Positions 5,622-10,911 of a stretch of 10,911 bases of DNA are shown here, piece by piece. Every line of letters begins with the position of its first letter. Within the stretch, counting starts at the first letter, position 1. The notes beneath the pieces are model-generated. The model had not been told where the DNA came from. It saw only the letters and a program-made list of their open reading frames with translations, and ran no database searches. A program made the translations under genes and the position numbers. The stretch spans positions 1 to 10,911 of the forward strand of contig SKKR01000220.1 in NCBI GenBank assembly GCA_007123655.1, given 5' to 3'. The stretch is from Thermomicrobiaceae bacterium (GTDB lineage: Bacteria > Chloroflexota > Chloroflexia > Thermomicrobiales > Thermomicrobiaceae).

Positions 5622-6041
5622 CTACTCCCCGGTGAGTCGGATGATGATCTGTCGTGAACGCGGGTGAGTGTCAAGTTCAATTAGCACGATCTGCTGCCAG
5701 GTTCCCAGTGCGAGTTCCCCGTCCGTGAACGGAATCGTCTCCGAAGGCCCGATAACTGATCCCAGCACGTGACTGTGGGCGTTGTCGTCACGGTTCAGGT
5801 CGTTATGTCGGTAATGGTCGCCTCGCGGGACGAGCCGTTCGATCACGATCGGGATATCATGGATCAGACCGGCCTCGTGCTCACCGATCATGATCGCCGC
5901 GGTCGTGTGCCGAACGAAGACGGTCGCGATCCCGTCACCCATCCCGGCGTCCTGAATCACACGCTGCACCTGTCCGGTGATGTCGTGCATATCATACGGC
6001 CCGCTGGTGTCGATTGCGAGCCGTACGGAGTGAACGGTCAT
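5622..6041 (-). CDS. yjbQ: YjbQ-family protein (UPF0047, secondary thiamine-phosphate synthase type)
   Basis: A 139-aa single-domain protein of the YjbQ/UPF0047 family, which is normally about 130-140 aa and forms trimers. The signature is visible: VRHTTAAI (43-50), VP..DHYRHN (71-80), NAHSHVLGSVIG (87-98), IPF.DGELALGTWQQI (103-118). The histidines 45, 78, 89 and 91 fit the conserved metal or active site. E. coli YjbQ has weak thiamine-phosphate synthase activity, but the physiological role is unsettled, so I would not assign it to thiamine synthesis here. Two positions depart from the usual pattern: IGE for INE at 52-54, and DTHPRSR for DGPR near the end. It lies 70 bp after pepA and 5 bp before the regulator, with only a modest ribosome binding site (AAGGG, distant). 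Confidence 0.88.
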   Translation of the reverse strand: MTVHSVRLAIDTSGPYDMHDITGQVQRVIQDAGMGDGIATVFVRHTTAAIMIGEHEAGLIHDIPIVIERLVPRGDHYRHNDLNRDDNAHSHVLGSVIGPSETIPFTDGELALGTWQQIVLIELDTHPRSRQIIIRLTGE

Positions 6042-6111
6042 CTACCGTCGTAACCCTTCTATCTTGACTATGTGAACCATCGCAAGTCTCAAACCGTTAC
6101 GTGAACCTTCT

Positions 6112-7596
6112 CTATCCGGCCTGGTTGTGTTCTCGAATGTCCAGCAACGTGGCCAGCGTATGGACGCCATAGCCCGTTGCCCCTTTGATCCGGTATCCGT
6201 CAACGGTGGTGCTCCAGGCCGGTCCGGCGATGTCGAGGTGAGCCCACGGAATGCCGTGCGTGAACTCTTTGAGGAAGAGCGCCGCTTTGATGGCGCCGCC
6301 GTCTCGGGTCCCACTGTTGACGATGTCCGCGATATCGCTGTCGAGATTGGAGCGGTATGCGTCCCAGAGCGGCATGAGCCACATCCGCTCGCCGCTGATT
6401 TCCGCCGCACGGAGAATATCCCCCGCCAGTTCGTCGTCCGTGCTAAAGAGACTCGCGGCCTCGTCGCCGACCGCCACGATCGAGGCCCCGGTCAGGGTCG
6501 CCAGATCGATCATGTAGTCAACCCCCTGCCGGGCGGTGAACGTCATCGCGTCCGCCAGTACGAGCCGGCCTTCGGCGTCAGTGTTTGTGATCTCGACCGT
6601 CTTGCCGCTCAGCGTCGTCAGGACGTCCCCCGGCCGATAGGAGGTATGGCTCACCATGTTCTCCGCCGCGGCTACCACGCCGTGCACGGTAAACGGCGGT
6701 TTGAGCTCCGCAATCGCGCGCATCGCGCCAATGACGGCGGCTCCGCCACCCATGTCGATCTTCATGTTGCGCATGCCGTCGGCCGGTTTCAGATTTACCC
6801 CGCCCGTGTCGAACGTGATCGCTTTGCCGACGAAGCCGGCCGTCCCGAGTGATTCACCCTCCGGGCGGTAGATCAGGTGGATCAGACGCGGTTCCCGGGC
6901 GCTTCCCTGACCAACCGCGACGATCGCACCGGCGCCCATCTCTTCCAGTGCGGCGCGGTCGTGAACTGTGATCTCCAGTCCGTGCTCGTCTGCCATTTCC
7001 CACGCCCGGCCGCCGAGCCGTCCCGGATACAGATCGAGCGCCGGGGTGTTGACCAGATCCCGCGCCAGGCGAATACCCCGGGTGAGCGGCTCGGCGCGCC
7101 CGATCGCGTCCCGTTCCTCGTCTCCCGAATCGGTAAAGACGAACCGTTCCACGTCCCGGTCATCGTCTCGCTGGCTTCGGTACTCCAGATGCCGGTACAG
7201 GCCGAGCTGAACGCCTTCCGACGCGGCGCGAACTCCGGCGCTGCCAAACGAGGCCGGCGGCGTTGTCGAGGCGATCGAACGAGCGCCCGCCTCACGAGCT
7301 TTCCGGGCGGCCGCGCCCCAGGCTTTTCGGATTCCGTCCAGTGTCAGTTCTCCCTGTTCCCCGGTTCCTGCGGCAACGATCCGCGCGGCCGGGACGTGCC
7401 CGAAGGAGGGAAGCACGCACACACTGCCGGATTTCCCGGAGAAACCCAGGTTGGGCAATGCGTCTGAGAGCGCTCCGTTGAGCGCCCGATCCAGCGCCTG
7501 ACCGGATCCGTCGAGGTCGTTGCCCGCTCCGACTGGAATCACAACGGCGTCAACCTGCAGTTCTGTCAGGGATTCGTCCGATGTCTCGATCCTCAT
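6112..7596 (-). CDS. pepA: leucyl aminopeptidase (M17 family)
   Basis: A 494-aa cytosolic aminopeptidase that removes N-terminal residues, preferring Leu, from peptides, with two divalent metals. The N-terminal macro-like domain covers about 1-150 and the catalytic domain 165-490. Metal and catalytic residues are all in place: K258 and D263 in VGKAITFDTGG, K270, D281 in MKIDMGGG, D340 and E342 in the family signature NTDAEGRL (338-345), and R344. Its length is typical for PepA, which forms hexamers. The ATG at 7596 has GGAGAG upstream. It lies 59 bp after the DUF1684 gene and 70 bp before yjbQ on the same strand. Some PepA proteins also bind DNA, but nothing here indicates that. Confidence 0.96.
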   Translation of the reverse strand: MRIETSDESLTELQVDAVVIPVGAGNDLDGSGQALDRALNGALSDALPNLGFSGKSGSVCVLPSFGHVPAARIVAAGTGEQGELTLDGIRKAWGAAARKAREAGARSIASTTPPASFGSAGVRAASEGVQLGLYRHLEYRSQRDDDRDVERFVFTDSGDEERDAIGRAEPLTRGIRLARDLVNTPALDLYPGRLGGRAWEMADEHGLEITVHDRAALEEMGAGAIVAVGQGSAREPRLIHLIYRPEGESLGTAGFVGKAITFDTGGVNLKPADGMRNMKIDMGGGAAVIGAMRAIAELKPPFTVHGVVAAAENMVSHTSYRPGDVLTTLSGKTVEITNTDAEGRLVLADAMTFTARQGVDYMIDLATLTGASIVAVGDEAASLFSTDDELAGDILRAAEISGERMWLMPLWDAYRSNLDSDIADIVNSGTRDGGAIKAALFLKEFTHGIPWAHLDIAGPAWSTTVDGYRIKGATGYGVHTLATLLDIREHNQAG

Positions 7597-7655
7597 CTGC
7601 TCTCCATCCGGCGTGGTGATCGTTCGACGTAGATCTGGTGTCTACAGGACGTGCC

Positions 7656-8177
7656 TCACGCTTTGTCCGGATAACTCTTCTCGCCCGCTCTGATCGGCGT
7701 CTTCGTGACGTTCTCGAACGGCGGGATCGGGCAGGTGAAGTTATCGTTGTAGGCACAGTACGGGTTGTACGCCATGTTGAAATCGATGATCAGCTTCCCA
7801 TCCGGCTTTGCCTGCGGGTCTAGATAGCGTCCGACCGGGTAGGTTTCCTCACCCGCGGTTCCGTCCCGGAACGGCAGGAAATACCGCCCGCGGCCGGGTT
7901 CCCGGTACACCATCACGCTGACCGTCTCACCGTTCACCTCGAACCGTGCCCGGCCAGCCGGCACGAACTCTTTCGGTTCGCCGGTCGTGGTTCCCAGCGT
8001 CACAACCTCGTCCGATACGCCCTCGGTATCCAGTTCCACCTCGAACCGCAGCGATTCGTCTTCCGGGTAGTACTCCAGCTTTTCGAACCGGTCTCGCTGC
8101 TCCGGCGTCAACGGCGAATTCTCGTGTTCTTTGAAGAACTTGTCTTTGTTCGTCCGAAACCGTTCCAGTCGGCTCAT
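7656..8177 (-). CDS. DUF1684 domain protein
   Basis: A 173-aa protein of the DUF1684 family (PF07920), function unknown. The family hallmarks are clear: RYFLPFRDGTAGEETYPVGRYLD at residues 98-120, and the conserved end with DFNMAYNPYCAYN (132-144), FTCPIPPFEN (147-156) and IRAGEK. The cysteines 141 and 149 are the ones typical of the family. There is no signal peptide, so it is presumably cytoplasmic. I chose the ATG at 8177 because GGAGGAA lies seven bases upstream, whereas a longer frame to 8228 has no such site. It appears to head the minus-strand array that continues with pepA. Its promoter must lie in 8178-8640, but I could not find a convincing one. Confidence 0.9.
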   Translation of the reverse strand: MSRLERFRTNKDKFFKEHENSPLTPEQRDRFEKLEYYPEDESLRFEVELDTEGVSDEVVTLGTTTGEPKEFVPAGRARFEVNGETVSVMVYREPGRGRYFLPFRDGTAGEETYPVGRYLDPQAKPDGKLIIDFNMAYNPYCAYNDNFTCPIPPFENVTKTPIRAGEKSYPDKA

Positions 8178-8648
8178 TGCGCGGTTCCTCCAGATTTCAG
8201 AACTTTGCCGGACGGCGTTGCCTCGCACGCGTCCTGTTGCATTTCAACACTCCACCAACTAGACTGATTCCACGACGCGTTCGTTGTTCAGATTCTAGGC
8301 TACTACACCCGAGGAACGGAACTGTATGCAGACCACACGGACCACCCGACAACTTGCCAGAGCGGTCCGGGTACTCACCGTTCGTGCCAGGCTGCGCACG
8401 CGTTCCTGAACGACTTTCCCACTACCTGCTTCAGTCAGATGCGTAACACCTGCCCGCGGACGGGACGTACCCCACGTTTCAGTTCGTCCGGGCGTCCCTC
8501 GTCTTGCTGCAAATAGCGTCCACAACGTTGCTCGTGGTAACGCACTCTGAGTAATCCCTGCACTTCGCAAGGTTCAGTCCGGACGGATGTGAAGTTCGAC
8601 ATCCGTGGCACACGCGTGTGCTCGAAACAGTGAAAGAGGATCTAATGA
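8178..8648. other. intergenic region between divergent genes
   Basis: About 470 bp between the divergent DUF1684 and RNHCP genes. The open frames crossing it on both strands have no ribosome binding site, and their translations (rich in Arg, Ser and Pro) do not look like proteins. No tRNA, known riboswitch or REP-like unit is visible. Several GC-rich inverted repeats lie in the last 80 bp, and GGGACG...CGTCCC flanks about 25 nt near 8462-8505. It must contain promoters for both genes. TTGCTC-17-GTAATC at 8528-8556 on the plus strand is the nearest, but a weak, candidate. Confidence 0.5.
8583..8621 (+). promoter_or_regulatory. tandem hairpins just upstream of the RNHCP gene
   Basis: The first is an 8-bp stem ACGGATGT / ACATCCGT (8583-8590 and 8599-8606) with an 8-nt loop. 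It is followed one base later by the perfect 14-bp palindrome GCACACGCGTGTGC (8608-8621). GTCCGGAC (8577-8584), another palindrome, touches the left side. They end about 15 nt before the Shine-Dalgarno, so they would fold in the leader mRNA, or serve as an operator. No U-run follows. The symmetry is certain; the role is not. Confidence 0.45.
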
Positions 8649-9227
8649 GTGTCTCAGTCCAAGTTCAACCCCTGCATGTTCGTCGTTACCGGAGAGGGTT
8701 GGATCGTGGACGATCCGATAGGTACAGACGTGTTCGAACTGAATGGGTTCGACGACGATGACGAGTCAGCGTTACCAGGGCGACGCAACAAGCCGAATCG
8801 AGACCGCAAGCGCCGAACGAACCTGCCGAAGGTTCGGCGGACGGCCGCGAAGCAGCAAGGCAAGCAGGCGGACCGCGTGGAATCACGCGATGGAACGTTT
8901 CGCTGCAGGCACTGCAAGACCATCGTCGGAGTGCCTATCAGCGGAGGACGGCACAGGAACCACTGCCCACTCTGCCTTTACTCCCGGCATGTCGACTGGA
9001 AACGACCCGGCGATCGCAGGAGCGAGTGTCGCTCGATGATGCGGGCCGTCGGCGTGTTCACCAGAGGAGATGGGGAGCAGGTGCTCATCCATCTGTGCCT
9101 CGGCTGCGGCGTGGAGCGGCACAACCGTGTCGCGGCGGATGACAATGTCATCGAAGTGATGAGATTACCCGTTAGAGAACCGGCGCGCGGTCACGGTGAG
9201 GGCAAGCGGGACGAGCGATTCGCCTGA
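8649..9227 (+). CDS. RNHCP-domain zinc-ribbon protein
   Basis: A 192-aa protein and the only confident plus-strand gene. Residues 84-170 match the RNHCP domain (PF12647): FRCRHCKTIVG, then the eponymous RNHCP at 103-107 in RHRNHCPLCLYSRHVD, GDR..EC, and LIHLCLGCGVERHNRVAADDN. Cysteine pairs C86/C89, C106/C109 and C150/C153 suggest zinc binding. The biochemical role is unknown. Before the domain is a non-conserved stretch, acidic at 35-39 (DDDDE) and then very basic (44-72). The start is uncertain. GTG 8649 has AGAGG nine bases upstream, but an out-of-frame ATG at 8645 overlaps it at a shorter spacing, and a GTG at 8877 would give just the domain. A strong hairpin terminator follows at 9261. 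It converges with the small minus-strand unit. Confidence 0.85.
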   Translation: MSQSKFNPCMFVVTGEGWIVDDPIGTDVFELNGFDDDDESALPGRRNKPNRDRKRRTNLPKVRRTAAKQQGKQADRVESRDGTFRCRHCKTIVGVPISGGRHRNHCPLCLYSRHVDWKRPGDRRSECRSMMRAVGVFTRGDGEQVLIHLCLGCGVERHNRVAADDNVIEVMRLPVREPARGHGEGKRDERFA

Positions 9228-9260
9228 TGCTGAGACATGCGCACAATTAGACGCAAACAG

Positions 9261-9288
9261 AAACCCGGTGGCATCCGCCACCGGGTTT
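9261..9288. terminator. strong hairpin terminator, probably bidirectional
   Basis: A perfect 12-bp stem AAACCCGGTGGC / GCCACCGGGTTT with a 4-nt loop (ATCC). On the plus strand it follows the RNHCP stop by 33 bp and is followed by CGTGGTCTTTT. On the minus strand the arm ends in TTT and is followed by CTGTTTGCG. It therefore can end both the RNHCP transcript and the short minus-strand transcript that starts near 9427. Confidence 0.85.
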
Positions 9289-9334
9289 CGTGGTCTTTTG
9301 GACGTCCGCCACAAAGGGTGACAGCAGAGCGCGT

Positions 9335-9382
9335 CTAGCTGGCAGCCTCCATGGCGACGCCCAGTGTACTACTGCTACTCAT
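9335..9382 (-). CDS. predicted 15-aa microprotein
   Basis: The frame ATG (9380-9382) to TAG (9335-9337) encodes MSSSSTLGVAMEAAS. I call it a gene because of its signals. AAAGGAGGTGAT (9391-9402), a full match to the complement of the 16S rRNA 3' end, lies 8 nt before the ATG. A near-consensus promoter is 52 bp further up (9434-9462), and a strong terminator hairpin stands 46 bp after the stop. This is a complete transcription unit of about 170 nt. The peptide has a serine cluster, no cysteine, no membrane segment and no signal peptide. It is not a leader for a downstream gene, because the next gene on that side (RNHCP) is on the opposite strand. It could be a signalling or regulatory peptide, or the RNA could be the active product. 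No family is known to me. Confidence 0.55.
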   Translation of the reverse strand: MSSSSTLGVAMEAAS

Positions 9383-9390
9383 ATCTGGGC

Positions 9391-9402
9391 ATCACCTCCT
9401 TT
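9391..9402 (-). promoter_or_regulatory. exceptionally strong Shine-Dalgarno of the microprotein
   Basis: The minus strand reads AAAGGAGGTGAT, twelve bases of unbroken complementarity to the usual bacterial 16S rRNA 3' tail, with an 8-nt gap to the ATG at 9382. No other gene in the window has a site this complete. Confidence 0.8.
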
Positions 9403-9433
9403 ACCCTCGATGGTCTCGTTAGAATATGAACGA

Positions 9434-9462
9434 ACTCTAGCACGCGGCGATGTCGGTGTCAA
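9434..9462 (-). promoter_or_regulatory. sigma70-type promoter with extended -10 for the microprotein
   Basis: Minus strand: TTGACA (9457-9462), 17 bases ending in TGC, TAGAGT (9434-9439). The -35 is perfect, the spacing optimal, the -10 matches 4 of 6, and TG one base upstream makes it an extended -10. Transcription would begin near 9427, giving a leader of about 45 nt. Confidence 0.75.
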
Positions 9463-9482
9463 TTAAGCTCACTGGCCATATG

Positions 9483-9506
9483 GTCCGGACTTCCGCGAAA
9501 CCGGAC
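9483..9506 (-). terminator. possible hairpin terminator of the LysM gene cluster
   Basis: GTCCGG (9483-9488) pairs with CCGGAC (9501-9506), and inside it TTC-CGC-GAA adds three more pairs across a small bulge. It lies about 50 bp after the LysM stop and just upstream of the microprotein promoter. There is no U-run, so termination is uncertain. Confidence 0.3.
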
Positions 9507-9556
9507 TAGTTCTCTGGTCTGGCTCGCGCGCTGCTCCGCGGGTCGCCTGTCACGGA

Positions 9557-10006
9557 TCACTCCGGAATCTGGAGCTCCTGACCGACCTGCAGCTGATTCG
9601 GATCATCCATGTTGTTTGCTTCCATCAGCTCATCCATGCTCACACTGTATTGGACCGCGATGCCGTACAGCGTGTCTCCCTGCTGAACGACGTGGACTCC
9701 GTCCGGCGCGCCCGTATCCTCTTCGGCCGCTTCAGCGCCGTTATCGTCTGCGTTGCCGGTGTTCCCGTTCTCCTGATCGCCCGCCGGCTCATCCGGTGGA
9801 TCGAGATCACCTGGTTCGGGTTCAACGATGTCCATCATCGGCGGGGGAGTCGGCTCGGCGATAGCTTCCGCGTCGTCCGAGGTTTCGTCGTCAATGTCGT
9901 TGTCGTCGCCGCAGCCACCCGGCATGCTGACCAGGAGAAAGGCGACGAGCCCGAATGCGATGACTGAGGAGAGGTCGAAAAAGCGTGGAGTCCGGCGTTG
10001 GATCAT
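9557..10006 (-). CDS. LysM-domain lipoprotein
   Basis: A 149-aa predicted exported protein. Residues 1-32 are a signal sequence (RR at 4-5, hydrophobic 14-27) ending in SMPGGC. The cysteine at 32 could be lipidated, although the -3 position is proline and the lipobox is atypical. Residues 33-103 are an acidic, Pro/Asn-rich linker. Residues 104-148 are one LysM module (VHVVQQGDTLYGIAVQYSVSMDELMEANN...LQVGQELQIP), which binds GlcNAc polymers such as peptidoglycan. The protein therefore probably links membrane and cell wall. The ATG at 10006 overlaps the stop of the DUF3006 gene (ATGA), with GAGGG upstream. A longer frame to 10147 would lie within that gene and is rejected. It is the last gene of the MBL-DUF3006-LysM cluster. 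Confidence 0.88.
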   Translation of the reverse strand: MIQRRTPRFFDLSSVIAFGLVAFLLVSMPGGCGDDNDIDDETSDDAEAIAEPTPPPMMDIVEPEPGDLDPPDEPAGDQENGNTGNADDNGAEAAEEDTGAPDGVHVVQQGDTLYGIAVQYSVSMDELMEANNMDDPNQLQVGQELQIPE

Positions 10007-10275
10007 CTGTTGCCCTCGTTCGATTCTGGATCGGAATCTCCGGTATAGAAGAGTCGGGACTGCAGGCGTCGCACCCGTGATGCTCGCCGATCCGTCTCCG
10101 ACTGGTCGAGCGTCGCCTGCAGGCGAATCACCGAACCCTCCTGACATCCCGAAGGAAGACGCTCAGCGGGCACCACCAGTTGCTGACCATCGTCGAACAC
10201 CAGAACCGCCACTCGTTCCGATCCCGGACGCAGTTCAAACCGGTCCACGGTCGCGACCGTCATCGTGCTGGTCAC
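10003..10275 (-). CDS. DUF3006-type small protein
   Basis: A protein of 90 aa (GTG start) or 86 aa (ATG at 10263) with the pattern of DUF3006 (PF11213): VATVDRFE, then AVLVFDDGQQLVVPAERLPSGCQEGSVIRL, then a charged region with DRRASRVRRLQSRLF. The function is unknown. Members are often encoded beside ComEC-like metallo-beta-lactamases, as here. No signal peptide is seen. I prefer the GTG at 10275 because it overlaps the upstream stop as GTGA and has AGGGA just before it. The ATG at 10263 lacks a clear ribosome binding site. A longer frame to 10305 lies within the upstream gene. Its own stop overlaps the LysM start. The domain call is made from pattern memory, not a search. Confidence 0.75.
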   Translation of the reverse strand: MTSTMTVATVDRFELRPGSERVAVLVFDDGQQLVVPAERLPSGCQEGSVIRLQATLDQSETDRRASRVRRLQSRLFYTGDSDPESNEGNR

Positions 10276-10911
10276 GGAGTCCCTGCGCTCGTGGTCACGT
10301 CCCATGACTCTCCGTCAATGTGAATGATAACCGTGCCGTCCACATCTGTGCGATAGACATCAACGTCATGGGCGCGGAGTCGCTGCATGACGTCACGGTG
10401 CGGATGTCCGTACTGATTGTCCAGGCCAACCGGGATTACTGCAATCTCCGGGTCCACCCGGTTGAGAAAGGACTCCTGCGTTGATGTGCTGGATCCGTGG
10501 TGTCCGACCTGGAGAATGTCGACATCCAGGTCTCCAGCGTGCGTTTCGGTCAGTGCCGCTTCTGCGTCCCGTTCAGCATCTCCGGTCAGAAGGATCGACA
10601 CATTCTCAACATCGATCCGGGCCACGGTACTGTTGTCGTTCAAGCGATGAGAGCCGTCGGCTTCGAGGAGCAGGTCGTCGGTCGGCCAGAGCAGTTCAAT
10701 TTCCACGTGCTCACCGAGTGTGTAGGAACGGCCCACCCGGGCGACCTCGACGTCGATGCCGAGGTCGTCAACGACCTCCAGACTCTCGGCGTAAGTCTGG
10801 TTGGTTGTTTCCAGTCCCGGGTCGACATAACGCTCTACTGGAATTGATCGCAGGAGTTCTGGAAGCCCGCAGACATGATCCTGGTGCGGGTGGCTGAGCA
10901 CAGCCAGGTCG
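10272..10911 (-). CDS. ComEC-like metallo-beta-lactamase domain protein (5' end outside window)
   Basis: The C-terminal 212 or so residues of an MBL-fold protein; the frame is open to the window edge (DLAVLSHPHQDH). Metal-binding motifs are HPHQDH (HxHxDH), LLTGDAE and VGHHGSSTSTQESFL, followed by IPVGLDNQYGHPHRDVMQRL and a final VDGTVIIHIDG. This is the pattern of the ComEC/Rec2 MBL domain and of stand-alone relatives. In ComEC the domain is thought to act as a nuclease during DNA uptake. Whether a membrane ComEC part precedes it cannot be seen; stand-alone secreted forms are common next to DUF3006. It ends at TGA (10272-10274), overlapping the next gene's GTG. Confidence 0.88.
   Translation of the reverse strand, partial: DLAVLSHPHQDHVCGLPELLRSIPVERYVDPGLETTNQTYAESLEVVDDLGIDVEVARVGRSYTLGEHVEIELLWPTDDLLLEADGSHRLNDNSTVARIDVENVSILLTGDAERDAEAALTETHAGDLDVDILQVGHHGSSTSTQESFLNRVDPEIAVIPVGLDNQYGHPHRDVMQRLRAHDVDVYRTDVDGTVIIHIDGESWDVTTSAGTP

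Noticed and set aside
8177..8570. Possible small genes on either strand in the gap (plus 8177-8446, minus 8295-8570)
   Set aside because: There is no Shine-Dalgarno at either start. The composition is rich in Arg, Ser and Pro, as expected of non-coding GC-rich DNA, and no motif is present.
9335..9382. Leader peptide of an attenuator
   Set aside because: There is no run of a regulatory amino acid that would fit, apart from serine, and no gene on the same strand follows the terminator before the opposite-strand RNHCP gene.
10007..10147. Upstream extension of the LysM protein (start at 10147)
   Set aside because: It lies entirely within the DUF3006 gene in another frame. The ATG at 10006 forms an ATGA overlap and has a ribosome binding site and a proper signal sequence.
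1..10911. Restriction, toxin-antitoxin or phage-defence genes
   Set aside because: I looked for paired small genes, nuclease-helicase motifs and membrane effectors. Only the HTH regulator and the MBL domain come near, and both are better explained by their neighbours.

Overview
This is a bacterial chromosomal window of moderately high GC (roughly 60% by eye) with dense coding, nearly all of it on the minus strand. No ribosomal or other phylogenetic marker is present. The gene mix (RNHCP-domain protein, DUF1684, a DUF3006 protein beside a ComEC-like metallo-beta-lactamase, acidic linkers in lipoproteins, an IS200-like transposase with REP-type palindromes) would suit a Chloroflexota-like Gram-positive-type lineage. 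That is an inference of low to moderate confidence.

Region 1 (1-3300) is accessory. It carries three exported proteins of unknown function on the minus strand: two small secreted proteins (269-658, 752-1192) and an acidic lipoprotein with a cysteine-rich tail (1648-2484). All the gaps between them are filled with a family of paired palindromes. Each intact unit is two 20-nt hairpins of different sequence, in inverted orientation, separated by exactly 34 nt (74 bp per unit). In the middle of the cluster sits an intact single-domain HUH/Y1 transposase of the REP-associated type (2721-3125), bracketed at 23-24 bp on each side by such units. This is a complete REP/transposase (REPtron-like) system whose hairpin-foot sequence (TGAG-type, extended GCATYTGAG) differs from the GTAG/GGAG described for enterobacterial and pseudomonad REPs.

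Region 2 (3309-8177) is a compact minus-strand housekeeping array read from right to left: DUF1684 protein, leucyl aminopeptidase (pepA), YjbQ-family protein, XRE-type regulator, two-domain rhodanese sulfurtransferase, cysteine synthase (cysK). The regulator and the sulfurtransferase overlap by ATGA, and cysK follows after 29 bp, so the last three form a likely sulfur-metabolism unit with its own regulator. A palindrome of the REP family starts 8 bp after the cysK stop.

Region 3 (8178-9556) holds a long intergenic stretch with tandem hairpins, an RNHCP zinc-ribbon protein on the plus strand, a strong hairpin terminator, and a tiny self-contained minus-strand transcription unit. That unit has a near-consensus extended -10 promoter, a Shine-Dalgarno fully complementary to the 16S tail, a 15-codon reading frame (MSSSSTLGVAMEAAS) and the shared terminator.

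Region 4 (9557-10911) is a translationally coupled trio on the minus strand: a ComEC-like metallo-beta-lactamase domain (5' end outside the window), a DUF3006 protein (GTGA overlap) and a LysM lipoprotein (ATGA overlap).

The two items most worth a second look are the 74-bp paired-hairpin family with its transposase and the 15-aa microprotein unit.
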